Under the pieces are notes generated by a model, which was not told where the DNA came from, ran no database searches, and saw only the letters and a program-made list of their open reading frames with translations. A DNA stretch of 64,000 bases from Phycisphaerae bacterium (lineage in GTDB: Bacteria > Planctomycetota > Phycisphaerae > UBA1845). The stretch lies in contig JAJDEB010000007.1 of assembly GCA_029260015.1 (NCBI GenBank), forward strand, positions 1 through 64,000, written 5' to 3'. Both the position numbers and the translations under genes were made by a program. Below are positions 25,799 through 34,971 of the stretch, piece by piece. Every line of letters begins with the position of its first letter. The first letter of the stretch is position 1.

Positions 25799-25868
25799 GC
25801 TTTCTCCTCAAATTCGTGGCAATCGAATCGCAACCGACGATTCTGATGCCTAATTGTTTTGCCAATGC

Positions 25869-28800
25869 CTATGTTTTTTGATCGTCGTCCATGTCGCGAC
25901 GTGCCCGTCGTTTGGCTCGCAGCAATCGAGACGTCGCGTCTTCATCGTCGCCATCAGTTGCATCGCGGTCGGGTTGTTTCGGTGCTTGCGGTTTGTCTTT
26001 CTTACCGGCTGAACCGGAATCGATCGACTCTCGCAAATCGCCAGCGTCGATCTTAGCCGCATCATCACCGACGTCAAAACGCGCCCCGCGATCAATATCA
26101 GGTTTGTGCGATGGTTTGGTGGTTGACTTGCCGGAAGCATCAGTCGAGCGTTCATCCTGTACCCGGTCGCGAACCCCTTTGAGTTGACCGATCGATGCGG
26201 TGCTGCGCTCACCGGCTTGGCCGAGAACCGCCACATTGGAAGTCAGCGATTCGATTAACGGACCGATCGACCTGAACCGCATCGACCATCCCACCAACTC
26301 GACAAGGATAATCACTCCGAGAATGCCCCACCACGGACCGTGTATCACACCAACACCGAACAGCAAGACAACCATCAGGACCAATTCGAACACAATCGAA
26401 AACGCCAACCAACTCGCCAAGCGGCGTACGGCTACGTCCAACAAGAATAGAGGTAACAAAATCCAAGCGAGCATCCATTCCCAGATTGGTTCCTTCGCAA
26501 GAGTCGGTGGCATGTCGTGATCGAAAATCGGATGGCTCGCGGCTTGGCTCATGTCGTCGTGCCAGCGTCCACCAGTGATGTCTTTGACCTTCTCCAACAT
26601 GGCCACATTCGTTGTGAGCTCACGAAATTCCGGCGAGAACGGAACAGACACGCCCGTTTGTATCGAACCTTGCGACACTCCGTTTTCATTGACTGCAACG
26701 TTGGCGATGTATTGGCCGGTCTGATCGACTTTGAATTTGGCTTCGTAATGACCGGGACCGGTTTGCGTAAACACCAGTTGCTCGGTTTGTTGATCGGGTT
26801 TGATAATCACACCGGGTAGCGTCAACAGATTAAGTGCACCGGCATCCTTGTCCACCGCGTCAACCACCACCGTGCCTTCGTTACCGGAAATGCGGGTGAA
26901 CACATCGAGGTTCGCCGGTGCATCCTGACGCATCGACCAGCGCACAATCTGCGACCAGAGTTTTGAAAACTGCGGCCAACTGACCCACGCATCGCCCCAT
27001 CGCGGCCAGAACCCACTGGTAAATGCCACGGAACGCCCCAAGCCGGCTTGCCAATGCGCGAGTACCGGATCGGCGACGCCGTCCTCACCCAACCGCACGA
27101 GCGCGATTTGCGATTCGTCCTTGGGCGATGTCAGCACCAAACCACCGAGCGGTGGGAGCGCCTCGCCCGAACTGATCCCCGCCAGCATTTCGCTGGCAGC
27201 GTATTGAACCTGCGGTGAAAAACGCTCTTCACTAATCAGCGAGCGCCGCACCACTTTCGATTCCTTCACGAAAATCTTGGGCAGTTTCTTCGGGTTGCGA
27301 CAGGGGTAGTACTTGCCACCGGTTTTCTTGGCGATGTCGATGAGCGATGCCTCCATCACATGCGAACCGAAACCGATTCCGATGGTGCTGCAAGTGATCT
27401 TTAGCTTTTTCATATTGGCGATCACACTTGGGACCGGTGGTGACGGATCGCCATCGCTGATGATGATGATGTGTTTCTGCGCTGCGTCGGTTGCAGCCAA
27501 TCCCTTGACGGCCATCTTCATGGTCGTGTCGAAATCGGGCATGTCGCCGATGACCATTTTGTCGATGCGATTCTTGATGGCGCTTTTGTTGCTCGCGATT
27601 TGCAGCGGAACATCCCAATTCACACCGCCAGGTGACCACGAATATGTCAGCACGCCGAAGTAGTCACGCGAGCTGATCGTCTCCAGCGATTTCTTCGCAA
27701 CTTCCGTACCCCAGTAATTACCCCGAGCAATCTCGCAACTGTGGCAAATGATCGCCAGCGCTCCGCGAGGAATCACCCGCTTGTGCTTGATTTCAAAATG
27801 CACTGGCATCACTTCAGCCAGTGGCGTCCCGATCCATCCGCCCGCACCGTATGATTCATCGCCACCGGTCATGATCAATCCGCCACCGAGATTCGACACA
27901 TAGTTGACGATGTCCATTTGCTGTTCAGACGTAAACGTATTCGCCGGAACGTTCGCAAGAATGACCACCGAATAGCTCATCAAATCGAGCAAGTCCAATT
28001 CACCGGAGGACACATCGCGAATTTCGACGTCGATGTTTTCCTTGGCGAGCGCTTCAACCAGTGCAAGATCATCTTCCTCGCGCATGGTGAGCAGCAACAC
28101 CTTGCTCTTTCCGGCGACGAATGAGAACGAGGTGGCGGTGTTGTTTTCTTCAATGCTGTCGCCGCGTTCCGGATCGCTTGGGACAAAGCGGGCTTCAAAG
28201 CGCTGCGGACCGCCACCCTGCACGGGGATCTTTACCGTAAATGGATTGTTGCCCTTTCGCAGTTGGATGCGCGATTCTTCCCGAGGAATGTCGATGAGTC
28301 GCCCGTTGTGATAAATATCCACATGCCCGCTGGTGCCTTGCTCAGCATGCAGCAACATTCGCAACGGAACCACGTCGCCTTCGCTCACACGCGTCGGGGC
28401 GACGAGTTTGTCAAAGTACACCTCGTTGCGATGTTCATACCAAAGCGGAACCACGTCGATTTGCACGCCAGCCGCTTGGGCGTTTTCAGCTTCCATCAGG
28501 ATATTGCCCATGTTGTCGTTGCCATCCGACATCAGCACGATGCGCTTGGCGCTGTCATGGGGAAACATCGCAAGCGCCAACCGAATCGCCGCGGCGACGT
28601 CGGTGCGATCGCGATAGTCCATCTCAGGTAGCCGCCCCACGGGCACATGGTATCCACCGTGCATCGGTAGCTGCTGAAGGTATGCGTTGGAAGCGAAGTC
28701 GATCATGCCGACGCGATCGTCGGGCTTACTCTTGATCTGCTCACCAACGGTCTTGAGATACTCTTCCTGAACCTGCTGCAAGTCTTTGACGCTGTCGGAG

Positions 28801-29072
28801 CGATCCATCAAAAAGAAAACGGTTAGTTTGTCGGTCGTGCGAACGTAGGTCACATCGGCGAGGCACAATGCCAACACGATAATAACCAGGCACCGAACCA
28901 CGATCGCCAGCGTGCGCCGCGCCGGTTGAATCGCACCCAGCACCCGCCACGACACCACCGATAGCACCGATAGCACCGGAATGATTAGCAGCAACCACAG
29001 CCATACCGGTTGATCGACCGACAACGGTAGGATCAAACCCAAACCGATTTGGTTGAGCATGGCGCTGACCAC
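25869..29072 (-). CDS. Large membrane protein with VWA and glutamine-amidotransferase-like domains
   Basis: A 1067-residue protein. Two N-terminal membrane helices (about 20-45 and 55-75) precede a VWA domain with the MIDAS pattern D-x-S-x-S (FLMDRSDSVKD). A class I glutamine-amidotransferase-like fold follows (VVILANVPANTF to GLIMTGGDESYGAGGW), with a second VWA-like segment (KHIIIISDGDPSPP). Two or three more helices lie near residue 880-960, and the tail is charged and Lys/Asp-rich. The start is GTG 29072, with GGAG 11 nt upstream. It is the last gene of a run with the NHL lipoprotein (5 bp away) and the ABC genes. Such proteins are frequent in planctomycetes, but their function is not known. 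Confidence 0.85.
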   Translation of the reverse strand: MVSAMLNQIGLGLILPLSVDQPVWLWLLLIIPVLSVLSVVSWRVLGAIQPARRTLAIVVRCLVIIVLALCLADVTYVRTTDKLTVFFLMDRSDSVKDLQQVQEEYLKTVGEQIKSKPDDRVGMIDFASNAYLQQLPMHGGYHVPVGRLPEMDYRDRTDVAAAIRLALAMFPHDSAKRIVLMSDGNDNMGNILMEAENAQAAGVQIDVVPLWYEHRNEVYFDKLVAPTRVSEGDVVPLRMLLHAEQGTSGHVDIYHNGRLIDIPREESRIQLRKGNNPFTVKIPVQGGGPQRFEARFVPSDPERGDSIEENNTATSFSFVAGKSKVLLLTMREEDDLALVEALAKENIDVEIRDVSSGELDLLDLMSYSVVILANVPANTFTSEQQMDIVNYVSNLGGGLIMTGGDESYGAGGWIGTPLAEVMPVHFEIKHKRVIPRGALAIICHSCEIARGNYWGTEVAKKSLETISSRDYFGVLTYSWSPGGVNWDVPLQIASNKSAIKNRIDKMVIGDMPDFDTTMKMAVKGLAATDAAQKHIIIISDGDPSPPVPSVIANMKKLKITCSTIGIGFGSHVMEASLIDIAKKTGGKYYPCRNPKKLPKIFVKESKVVRRSLISEERFSPQVQYAASEMLAGISSGEALPPLGGLVLTSPKDESQIALVRLGEDGVADPVLAHWQAGLGRSVAFTSGFWPRWGDAWVSWPQFSKLWSQIVRWSMRQDAPANLDVFTRISGNEGTVVVDAVDKDAGALNLLTLPGVIIKPDQQTEQLVFTQTGPGHYEAKFKVDQTGQYIANVAVNENGVSQGSIQTGVSVPFSPEFRELTTNVAMLEKVKDITGGRWHDDMSQAASHPIFDHDMPPTLAKEPIWEWMLAWILLPLFLLDVAVRRLASWLAFSIVFELVLMVVLLFGVGVIHGPWWGILGVIILVELVGWSMRFRSIGPLIESLTSNVAVLGQAGERSTASIGQLKGVRDRVQDERSTDASGKSTTKPSHKPDIDRGARFDVGDDAAKIDAGDLRESIDSGSAGKKDKPQAPKQPDRDATDGDDEDATSRLLRAKRRARRDMDDDQKT

Positions 29073-29077
29073 GTTGA

Positions 29078-30013
29078 CTAATTCTCCAAAACCTGCACGC
29101 GTGCGTTGAGCGAATCAACAACGTACACGCGGCCATCAATACCACCAACCGCGCCCCAGGGTGCCCACAGTTCTCCCTTGCGACGCCCCTGCTTTCCCCA
29201 GTACTTGATGAGTTTCCCCTCCCGATCAAACCACTGTAATCGATGGTTCCCGAATTCGCACACGAGAATCGTACCGTCGTCCAGGCAATCGATGTCATAA
29301 GGATACCGCAACTGGCCCGGTTCGCCCCCCATTTCGCCCCATGACGACAAGTATCGACCGTTCAGATCGAATCGCAGAATGCGGTGGTTGCAGGCATCGG
29401 CGACCCAGAGCGTATTTTCGTTGTCGATGTCCATCGCTGCGGGCCGGCGCATGACTATTCCGTCAACCTCGCCCGCACATATGACGCTGACAAACTCGTA
29501 CGTCGGCGACCATTTTGTGACGCGATCGTTTCCGTTGTATTCGCTGACGTAAATGAATCCGTCTTTGTCCACCGCGACATCGGTCGGCAGTTGAAACTCG
29601 CCGTCACCATTCCCCTCGCGACCGAATCGAGCAAGTTCGTTTCCATCGGCATCGAAGATCATCACGCGGTGATAGTGGGTGTCTGCCACGTACACGCGTC
29701 CGTCATCATGAACATGGATGCCCACCGGTTTGCCAGCCAACCGTTCTGGCATGGACCAGCCGACTTGAAACGCGCCGTCGGGTCCGAAGCGCTGAATGCG
29801 GGCGCTTTTATCGACAACGTAGATTCGATTGTGCTGATCGACGGTGAGCGCCCGTGGATAACTGAAATCGCCGGGGCCAAGCCCAAGACGCCCGAACATA
29901 GCCACCACTTCGTCATGCGATTCGATGTCGTGCTTGCAACCTGAGAATGCGCAAACGCATATCGCCGCAAACAGTCCCAAACGCGCAATGGGTGGTATTG
30001 ATATACGCATCAT
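29078..30013 (-). CDS. NHL-repeat lipoprotein
   Basis: A 311-residue protein. The start at ATG 30013 gives a lipoprotein signal, MMRISIPPIARLGLF then a Cys at residue 27 (VCAFSGCKHD). The rest is about six NHL repeats, seen as recurring G-x-F-x-x-P-x-x-h-x-V-D blocks such as GPGDFSYPRALTVDQHN, GDGEFQLPTDVAVDKDG and KGELWAPWG. These form a six-bladed propeller for binding proteins, sugars or ligands. It starts 5 bp after the permease stop and ends 5 bp before the VWA gene, so the three should be translated together. Confidence 0.88.
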   Translation of the reverse strand: MMRISIPPIARLGLFAAICVCAFSGCKHDIESHDEVVAMFGRLGLGPGDFSYPRALTVDQHNRIYVVDKSARIQRFGPDGAFQVGWSMPERLAGKPVGIHVHDDGRVYVADTHYHRVMIFDADGNELARFGREGNGDGEFQLPTDVAVDKDGFIYVSEYNGNDRVTKWSPTYEFVSVICAGEVDGIVMRRPAAMDIDNENTLWVADACNHRILRFDLNGRYLSSWGEMGGEPGQLRYPYDIDCLDDGTILVCEFGNHRLQWFDREGKLIKYWGKQGRRKGELWAPWGAVGGIDGRVYVVDSLNARVQVLEN

Positions 30014-30018
30014 CGAAT

Positions 30019-31539
30019 CTAACGCCTCCATCGCCCAGCCAACGATAGCAGTGCAATGCCTGGAATTGCCGCGACGAGCAGCAAGATGCACAGCGCGGCG
30101 AGTATGTCGTCTTCAAACCGGTGGAACTTTTCGATCAATATCAATGACACCGGCGAAAACATTGGCACCCGTGTCAGAGATGTCGTCGCGACCTCAGCCA
30201 GACTCATCGCGGCTGCGATCAACACACCTGCACACATCGTCGGCCAATGATTGGCCAATGTCACGCGGCAGACCGCCAGCCCCGGTGACGCCCCATCGAC
30301 CATCGCCGCACCGACGGTTGATTCGTCGGTTTGCTTAACCGCAACGTAGGCGAACAGCACGCCCATCCATCCAAAGCGGGCGACATATCCGATGACGGTC
30401 AATGACCAGTGGCTATACACCGCGTCAAACGGCAAGTACGCAGCCACCACGGCTTCACCGATCAATGCCCCCGGAATGACTGCCCATGCCAAAATCAACA
30501 GCGGCGCGACACGACGAAGCGTTGCCGATGCAGCGACGCATGTCCCCATCCATATGATGATCACACCGGCGACCAGCGCCGTCACGATCGAATAGGCAAC
30601 GTCTGCCCGATAGAGTTCCCAGGTCAGAGCGATTGCTTTGCCGAGTTCGATGTCTTTGACGAGGCCATAAACGGGAACCAAGGTCGCCAGTGCAACGATT
30701 ATGAAGACCAGCGCAACGATTCTGATGGAAACCTGTGATTGTGTTTTCGCGGATTCGTCATTTGCATCGGCCGCGCCACGTGTTCCGACGACATACGCAA
30801 CTGCGATCGCGACCAACATCGGTATCAACAAGGGTAGGCTGGCAATGACCGTACCCACAGGATACGGTGACGATGTTGCTTCGCTGAGCAGCGCCGTGGC
30901 ATAGACGATCATGTCGCACCCATGCGGTACCGAATAGTCACCGAGAAAAAGCGCAAAGAGCAGCAGCCAACCGCCTGCGATTGGCCGAATCAATACAGAC
31001 GTCAGCACCGTTCGAAGAGCCCCCAGCTTAGAGCCATTCAAGAGCGCGACTTCATAAAGCTGATGACCACGACGCGACCACGCACCGCCTACCAAGAGCG
31101 CCGCAATCGGCCAACACCACAGCGCCCAAACGAGAATGCAGCGAATCTCACTGATCCCGCCAACCCATGCCCGCACGCCCAGGGCAATCACCATCGGCGG
31201 AATAATAAGCGGGGCCATGATGAGACTTGCTACGAAACCAAAATGGCTTGCGTTCGCACTCGAACCAACCAGCACAATACCGGGAATCGCCAGAACAAAA
31301 GCAGCCGTCGCACCCAACGCAGCCAATCCGGCTGACTTGCAAAACAAACTCCACGCAAATCCGCCCGAAGATGTGGCAGCGAGGCCCATTGGAGCGGTCG
31401 CAACCGACGGGGCAGCGCCAAAGCATTTGTAAACCAACATCACTGCCGGGAACAAAACCGTCGCCGCGAGCAGGCAAACGCCAATCAACATGAAGATTGC
31501 GAATGCCTTTTGCGTCACTTCAATAATGTCTCGCGGCAA
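30019..31539 (-). CDS. ABC transporter permease, iron(III)-type fused permease
   Basis: A 506-residue integral membrane protein with about 12 helices arranged as two binding-protein-dependent permease domains, the layout of FbpB/AfuB iron(III) permeases. Each half contains a loop resembling the EAA motif that contacts the ATPase (about residues 170-200, EVALLNGSKLGALRTV, and about 430, GAAMVDGASPGLAVCRV). It overlaps the solute-binding protein gene by 25 bp. No ATP-binding subunit gene is present in the window, so the transporter must borrow one from elsewhere. Confidence 0.88.
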   Translation of the reverse strand: MPRDIIEVTQKAFAIFMLIGVCLLAATVLFPAVMLVYKCFGAAPSVATAPMGLAATSSGGFAWSLFCKSAGLAALGATAAFVLAIPGIVLVGSSANASHFGFVASLIMAPLIIPPMVIALGVRAWVGGISEIRCILVWALWCWPIAALLVGGAWSRRGHQLYEVALLNGSKLGALRTVLTSVLIRPIAGGWLLLFALFLGDYSVPHGCDMIVYATALLSEATSSPYPVGTVIASLPLLIPMLVAIAVAYVVGTRGAADANDESAKTQSQVSIRIVALVFIIVALATLVPVYGLVKDIELGKAIALTWELYRADVAYSIVTALVAGVIIIWMGTCVAASATLRRVAPLLILAWAVIPGALIGEAVVAAYLPFDAVYSHWSLTVIGYVARFGWMGVLFAYVAVKQTDESTVGAAMVDGASPGLAVCRVTLANHWPTMCAGVLIAAAMSLAEVATTSLTRVPMFSPVSLILIEKFHRFEDDILAALCILLLVAAIPGIALLSLAGRWRR

Positions 31540-32576
31540 ATTTGGATGGCGATCGGCATGGCGTCGGCGATGTCGTCGGGGGAAACGAGATTGGCATCAA
31601 ACTTCGGCAACTTCAACTCCTCGCATAGCGCCGGACGCACGGGATAGTTTCCGGAATCACTCTTGGCCAACATACGTTCCACCTTGGGTGAAAGGATAAA
31701 GTCGATCAGACGATGGGCAGCTTCATTATCCGCCGAACCGGCTAACAGCGCGACCGTGTTGGGAATGGTCAGGATACCGGCTTCTTTTAGTTCCGGAAAC
31801 ACCATGTCGATCTTGTGGCCCTTACGCTGCGCAACCAATACATCGTCGGAATCAGTCATCGCAAACCGCACCGATCCATCAATCAAACGGCGAACGGCGG
31901 TGCTGTTGCCATCGGTGACCAATACATCGTTGGCGACGAGCGCTTTTAGATAATCCTCGAATCGATCACGCCCCCATACAGCCGCCAGCGCCGAAACATG
32001 ACCTCTGGTCGTTCCGAACAATGGATTGGCGATAGCGAGTTTTGATGCAATATCCGGTTTGGCCAGGTCTTCCCAATACTTCGGCAAATCATCCGGTGCT
32101 GTGTCAGCAGGCACATAAGCAACGACTCGCGCACGCAATGCAAAACCAGTCCAATCGTTCTCTTTGTCGCGATACGCGGGATCGATATCGGCGGCGCTCG
32201 GTGAATCGTAGGGAGCGAGCAACCCTTCGCGGGCGAGCAGAACAGTTTGCGATTGTTCGCTCGACCAGAATACGTTGGCCCGGGGGCGGTCTTTTTCAGC
32301 GCGAATGCGATTGACCAAACCGGTCGTCTTGCCCGCTTCCGAATCGGTCACAAGTTCGACGCGCTCGCCGGTTTCTTTTTTGTACAGAGCGATGACGTCG
32401 CGCAGGAACCTTTCGTCAACACTTGAATAGAGAATCACCGAGTCGTTCGCTGCGGATTTACCAGACGGATTTGCAGACGGTTTGCAAGCCACACTGCCGA
32501 CCATCGCAGCGATTCCGGCCGTTGACATCAACACGCAACCGATAGTTCGGCGTAACGATCCTGTTCGGGTATTCAT
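31515..32576 (-). CDS. ABC transporter solute-binding protein, iron(III)-type
   Basis: A 353-residue exported protein related to FbpA-type periplasmic iron-binding proteins. The signal peptide ends at SVACKPS, a possible lipobox with Cys at about residue 31. Conserved segments are ILYSSVDERFLRDVIALY, RPRANVFWSSEQSQTVLL and AMTDSDDVLVAQRKG. The tyrosine ligands expected of FbpA are not clearly placed, so the cargo could be Fe(III) or another oxyanion or organic complex. It is the first gene of a four-gene tight run including the permease, an NHL lipoprotein and the VWA protein. Confidence 0.87.
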   Translation of the reverse strand: MNTRTGSLRRTIGCVLMSTAGIAAMVGSVACKPSANPSGKSAANDSVILYSSVDERFLRDVIALYKKETGERVELVTDSEAGKTTGLVNRIRAEKDRPRANVFWSSEQSQTVLLAREGLLAPYDSPSAADIDPAYRDKENDWTGFALRARVVAYVPADTAPDDLPKYWEDLAKPDIASKLAIANPLFGTTRGHVSALAAVWGRDRFEDYLKALVANDVLVTDGNSTAVRRLIDGSVRFAMTDSDDVLVAQRKGHKIDMVFPELKEAGILTIPNTVALLAGSADNEAAHRLIDFILSPKVERMLAKSDSGNYPVRPALCEELKLPKFDANLVSPDDIADAMPIAIQICRETLLK

Positions 32577-32636
32577 GGGTGTGCGTCGCCGGGGCTAGTG
32601 TATGCCCACGCGTCATCTAGCGGGTTGCGTTCCATT

Positions 32637-32717
32637 GTCATTCCCGCGAAAGCGGGAATCCAAGCCCCGCGCGTTACACATCGCTCGTTCTGGACTCCCG
32701 CATGCGCGGGAGTGACA
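32637..32717. repeat. MITE-like twin-hairpin repeat
   Basis: An 81-bp non-coding element with terminal inverted repeats TGTCATTCCCGC and GCGGGAGTGACA (one mismatch). Each end is itself a hairpin: ATTCCCGC, loop GAAA, GCGGGAAT at 32640-32659; and ACTCCCGC, loop ATGC, GCGGGAGT at 32694-32713. It resembles the widespread small palindromes with ATTCCC...GGGAAT arms (dRS3-like). It lies between the coiled-coil gene and the solute-binding protein gene. Confidence 0.8.
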
Positions 32718-32769
32718 AACCACTAGTTCATTGGGGCGAATGGTCCGTCGCCAACAGACAAGTCCCGAC

Positions 32770-34644
32770 TTATTCGTCGGCGTCATCTTCATCCGAGTCA
32801 GTGTTTTCGTCATCTGGCTGATTCTCGCCGGAATCTTTGCCGGCTTCGGCTTCGTCGTCGTTGCCCGCGTCTTTGTTGTCCTTGACGCTCGGCATATTGG
32901 AATTAAATCCCTTGGGCAGGCGTTTGAAATATTCGCGAACGGCTTTTTGATATTGTCGAGGAATCCGATCATTATCCACCGTGTCAATCGCGTCGCGTTC
33001 AGCCGCTGCGATCAACTCGACAAATTCCTCACTGGCTTCACCTTTAACCTGCTCACCATCGACAAGAAATTGACCGATGATGCGCCCTTTGGTCGTCTCG
33101 ACTTTGCCGCGTTCGATCTTGAAACCGATGTTGGTTTGTTCCTTCTGGGCCAATCCGCCGCGACCTTGACCGATGTCCCCCTGGCCACTGCCGCTTCCGC
33201 TGCCTTTGCCCGAACCTTGCCCCATTCCACTGCCGTTGCAACCCGAACAACTCTTGCCATCCTTTTGACCGGTGCCCGAGCACTGCTTGCACGAGTCGTT
33301 CATGTCGTTCTTCGCCGTCTCCAGATCTGACAGCGTCGATTCGAGTTGGCTCATTTCCTGTTCGAGCGATTCCATCTCGCTGAGTTGCTCGCCAGCCGCT
33401 TGCATCTCGCTGCTCGCGGAATCCATCTGACCCGAGGCAGCCGCCTGCGCCGCTTTCTGCATCTGCTCGCTCATTTGGTTGATGGCTTGCTTTGCCCCCT
33501 GCTGCTTCTTGACTTGCTGAGCGAGTTTGTCGATCTGCTTTTGTGACAAGCCGTTTTTTTCGAGCGTCTTTTTCATCTGCTCAAGGTCTTCCTTGGTCAG
33601 CTTTTGCAGCATCCGCTCGACGTCTTCTTTTTTGATGCCGGCTTGTTCTAGCTTCTTTTGAAGTTGCTCCTGCTTGGCAATATTGTCAAGCTGCTTGGCC
33701 AGGTCGGCCAACTGCTTCTGCATCTTCTCGGTAAACTCTTTGTCGCTTTCCTGCTTGAGCGTTGCCAACTGCTCACGCATTTTTTCCAAGCTCTGCTTAG
33801 CCGATTTGAAATCGCCCGCCGCCAACTCGCGCGTCAGCTTTTGAACCGGCGTGCGTTCACCCGTCGGTTCCTTCAGCGCCCGAAGCATCCGCTTGGTCTC
33901 GGTGACTTTGTCGTACTTCTCATCATCCTGTTTCTTGCGGAGGGCATCGGCGAGATGATCGATCTTCTTAATGCCCTGATGACGAAGTTCTTCCGGCTTA
34001 TTCATCTTCGCTTCGGACATCGCCTCAAGCTTCTCGATCTCGTCCTTCATATCCGACATCGCCGGATTGCCCTTGGCCATCTTTTTGATTTTTTCGAGTC
34101 GTTTGTTGACTTCGATTTTGGTCCGTTCGACCTGAACAGAATCCTGCACGCGCTCTTTGCTGTCGTCAGATTGGAACAATCCGTTGGGAATAAGAAACAT
34201 CGCCAGCGCCACGAGCGACGCCGCAATCGCAGACGTCGCAGCATGTGGCCAACGCAGGCGCAGATGCTTTCTGACCGTCACTGAAGAAGCAACGTTTGCA
34301 GCATCGGAGCAAACCGCCTTGTCGAATGGGTCAGAAGAATCCGTCAGGTAAAGACTGCTGCTGACCCGCTCGGAGAAACCGGCTGCATTATCCAATGCTG
34401 CGGCAGCTTGCGCTTCTGTGGGCGCAGACACCAAACTCCAAATCGTACCGGCGACCAGCGCCATCCCAGTCGCAATCCCCGCGATCATCAACCAAGGCAA
34501 CTGCCAACCCGACAACCGTCCGGCCAACACAAACACGGCAAATCCGACAGCCACCCAAGTCACAACTCGGGCGGTCACCGCAATCCACTGATTCATCCAC
34601 AACCGCGTACGCGTACGAGCGACCTGTTTCTGAACGTTGGACAT
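32770..34644 (-). CDS. Coiled-coil membrane protein with DnaJ-like cysteine cluster
   Basis: A 624-residue protein. Two N-terminal membrane helices (about 22-70) and a third at about 145-160 precede a long, highly charged coiled coil rich in Lys, Glu and Gln (about 170-430). Then comes CKQCSGTGQKDGKSCSGCNG (about 455-475), two C-x2-C-x-G-x-G-type repeats as in the DnaJ zinc region, followed by a Gly/Ser-rich linker. A folded segment carries KREFxRLP-like residues, and an acidic tail ends in DSDEDDADE. AGGAGG lies 8 nt before the ATG. Similar proteins often neighbour VWA-domain genes in planctomycetes. Its function is not recognised; a scaffolding role is a guess. Confidence 0.8.
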   Translation of the reverse strand: MSNVQKQVARTRTRLWMNQWIAVTARVVTWVAVGFAVFVLAGRLSGWQLPWLMIAGIATGMALVAGTIWSLVSAPTEAQAAAALDNAAGFSERVSSSLYLTDSSDPFDKAVCSDAANVASSVTVRKHLRLRWPHAATSAIAASLVALAMFLIPNGLFQSDDSKERVQDSVQVERTKIEVNKRLEKIKKMAKGNPAMSDMKDEIEKLEAMSEAKMNKPEELRHQGIKKIDHLADALRKKQDDEKYDKVTETKRMLRALKEPTGERTPVQKLTRELAAGDFKSAKQSLEKMREQLATLKQESDKEFTEKMQKQLADLAKQLDNIAKQEQLQKKLEQAGIKKEDVERMLQKLTKEDLEQMKKTLEKNGLSQKQIDKLAQQVKKQQGAKQAINQMSEQMQKAAQAAASGQMDSASSEMQAAGEQLSEMESLEQEMSQLESTLSDLETAKNDMNDSCKQCSGTGQKDGKSCSGCNGSGMGQGSGKGSGSGSGQGDIGQGRGGLAQKEQTNIGFKIERGKVETTKGRIIGQFLVDGEQVKGEASEEFVELIAAAERDAIDTVDNDRIPRQYQKAVREYFKRLPKGFNSNMPSVKDNKDAGNDDEAEAGKDSGENQPDDENTDSDEDDADE

Positions 34645-34971
34645 CGGTCATGCCTCCTACCAGCCGAGTCGAAATTGATTCAAACAAATCGACCCAAACA
34701 GTTTTACTACCACCAAGTTGGAACGTTGCAGCTTAGGTACAATTACCCAAATTCAATTCTACGCTCCCGGTGTAGACCGGGCAACAAGTATACTGTCTGA
34801 CGTCGTCAAGATCGGCGTAGATGCTGTCTCCCCATTGTGATGCCCGATATCGCCTGTTCGGACGTCATCACAGCAGCATCAGTCAGACATCCCTTTGGTC
34901 GGGGACTCATTCAACGACAAACATTCAAATTTGCACGGATGCAATAGCACTCAAGTCCGGGAGGACGATAC
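34645..34971. other. Divergent intergenic region between coiled-coil and Mrr-like genes
   Basis: This 327-bp gap must drive transcription in both directions. AGGAGG belongs to the leftward gene and GGGAGGA to the rightward one. No clear promoter pair, palindrome or RNA gene was found. Confidence 0.4.

Noticed and set aside
28958..28975. Tandem CCGATAGCA repeat
   Set aside because: It lies in the VWA gene and encodes a short hydrophobic repeat in a membrane helix. Ordinary coding redundancy.
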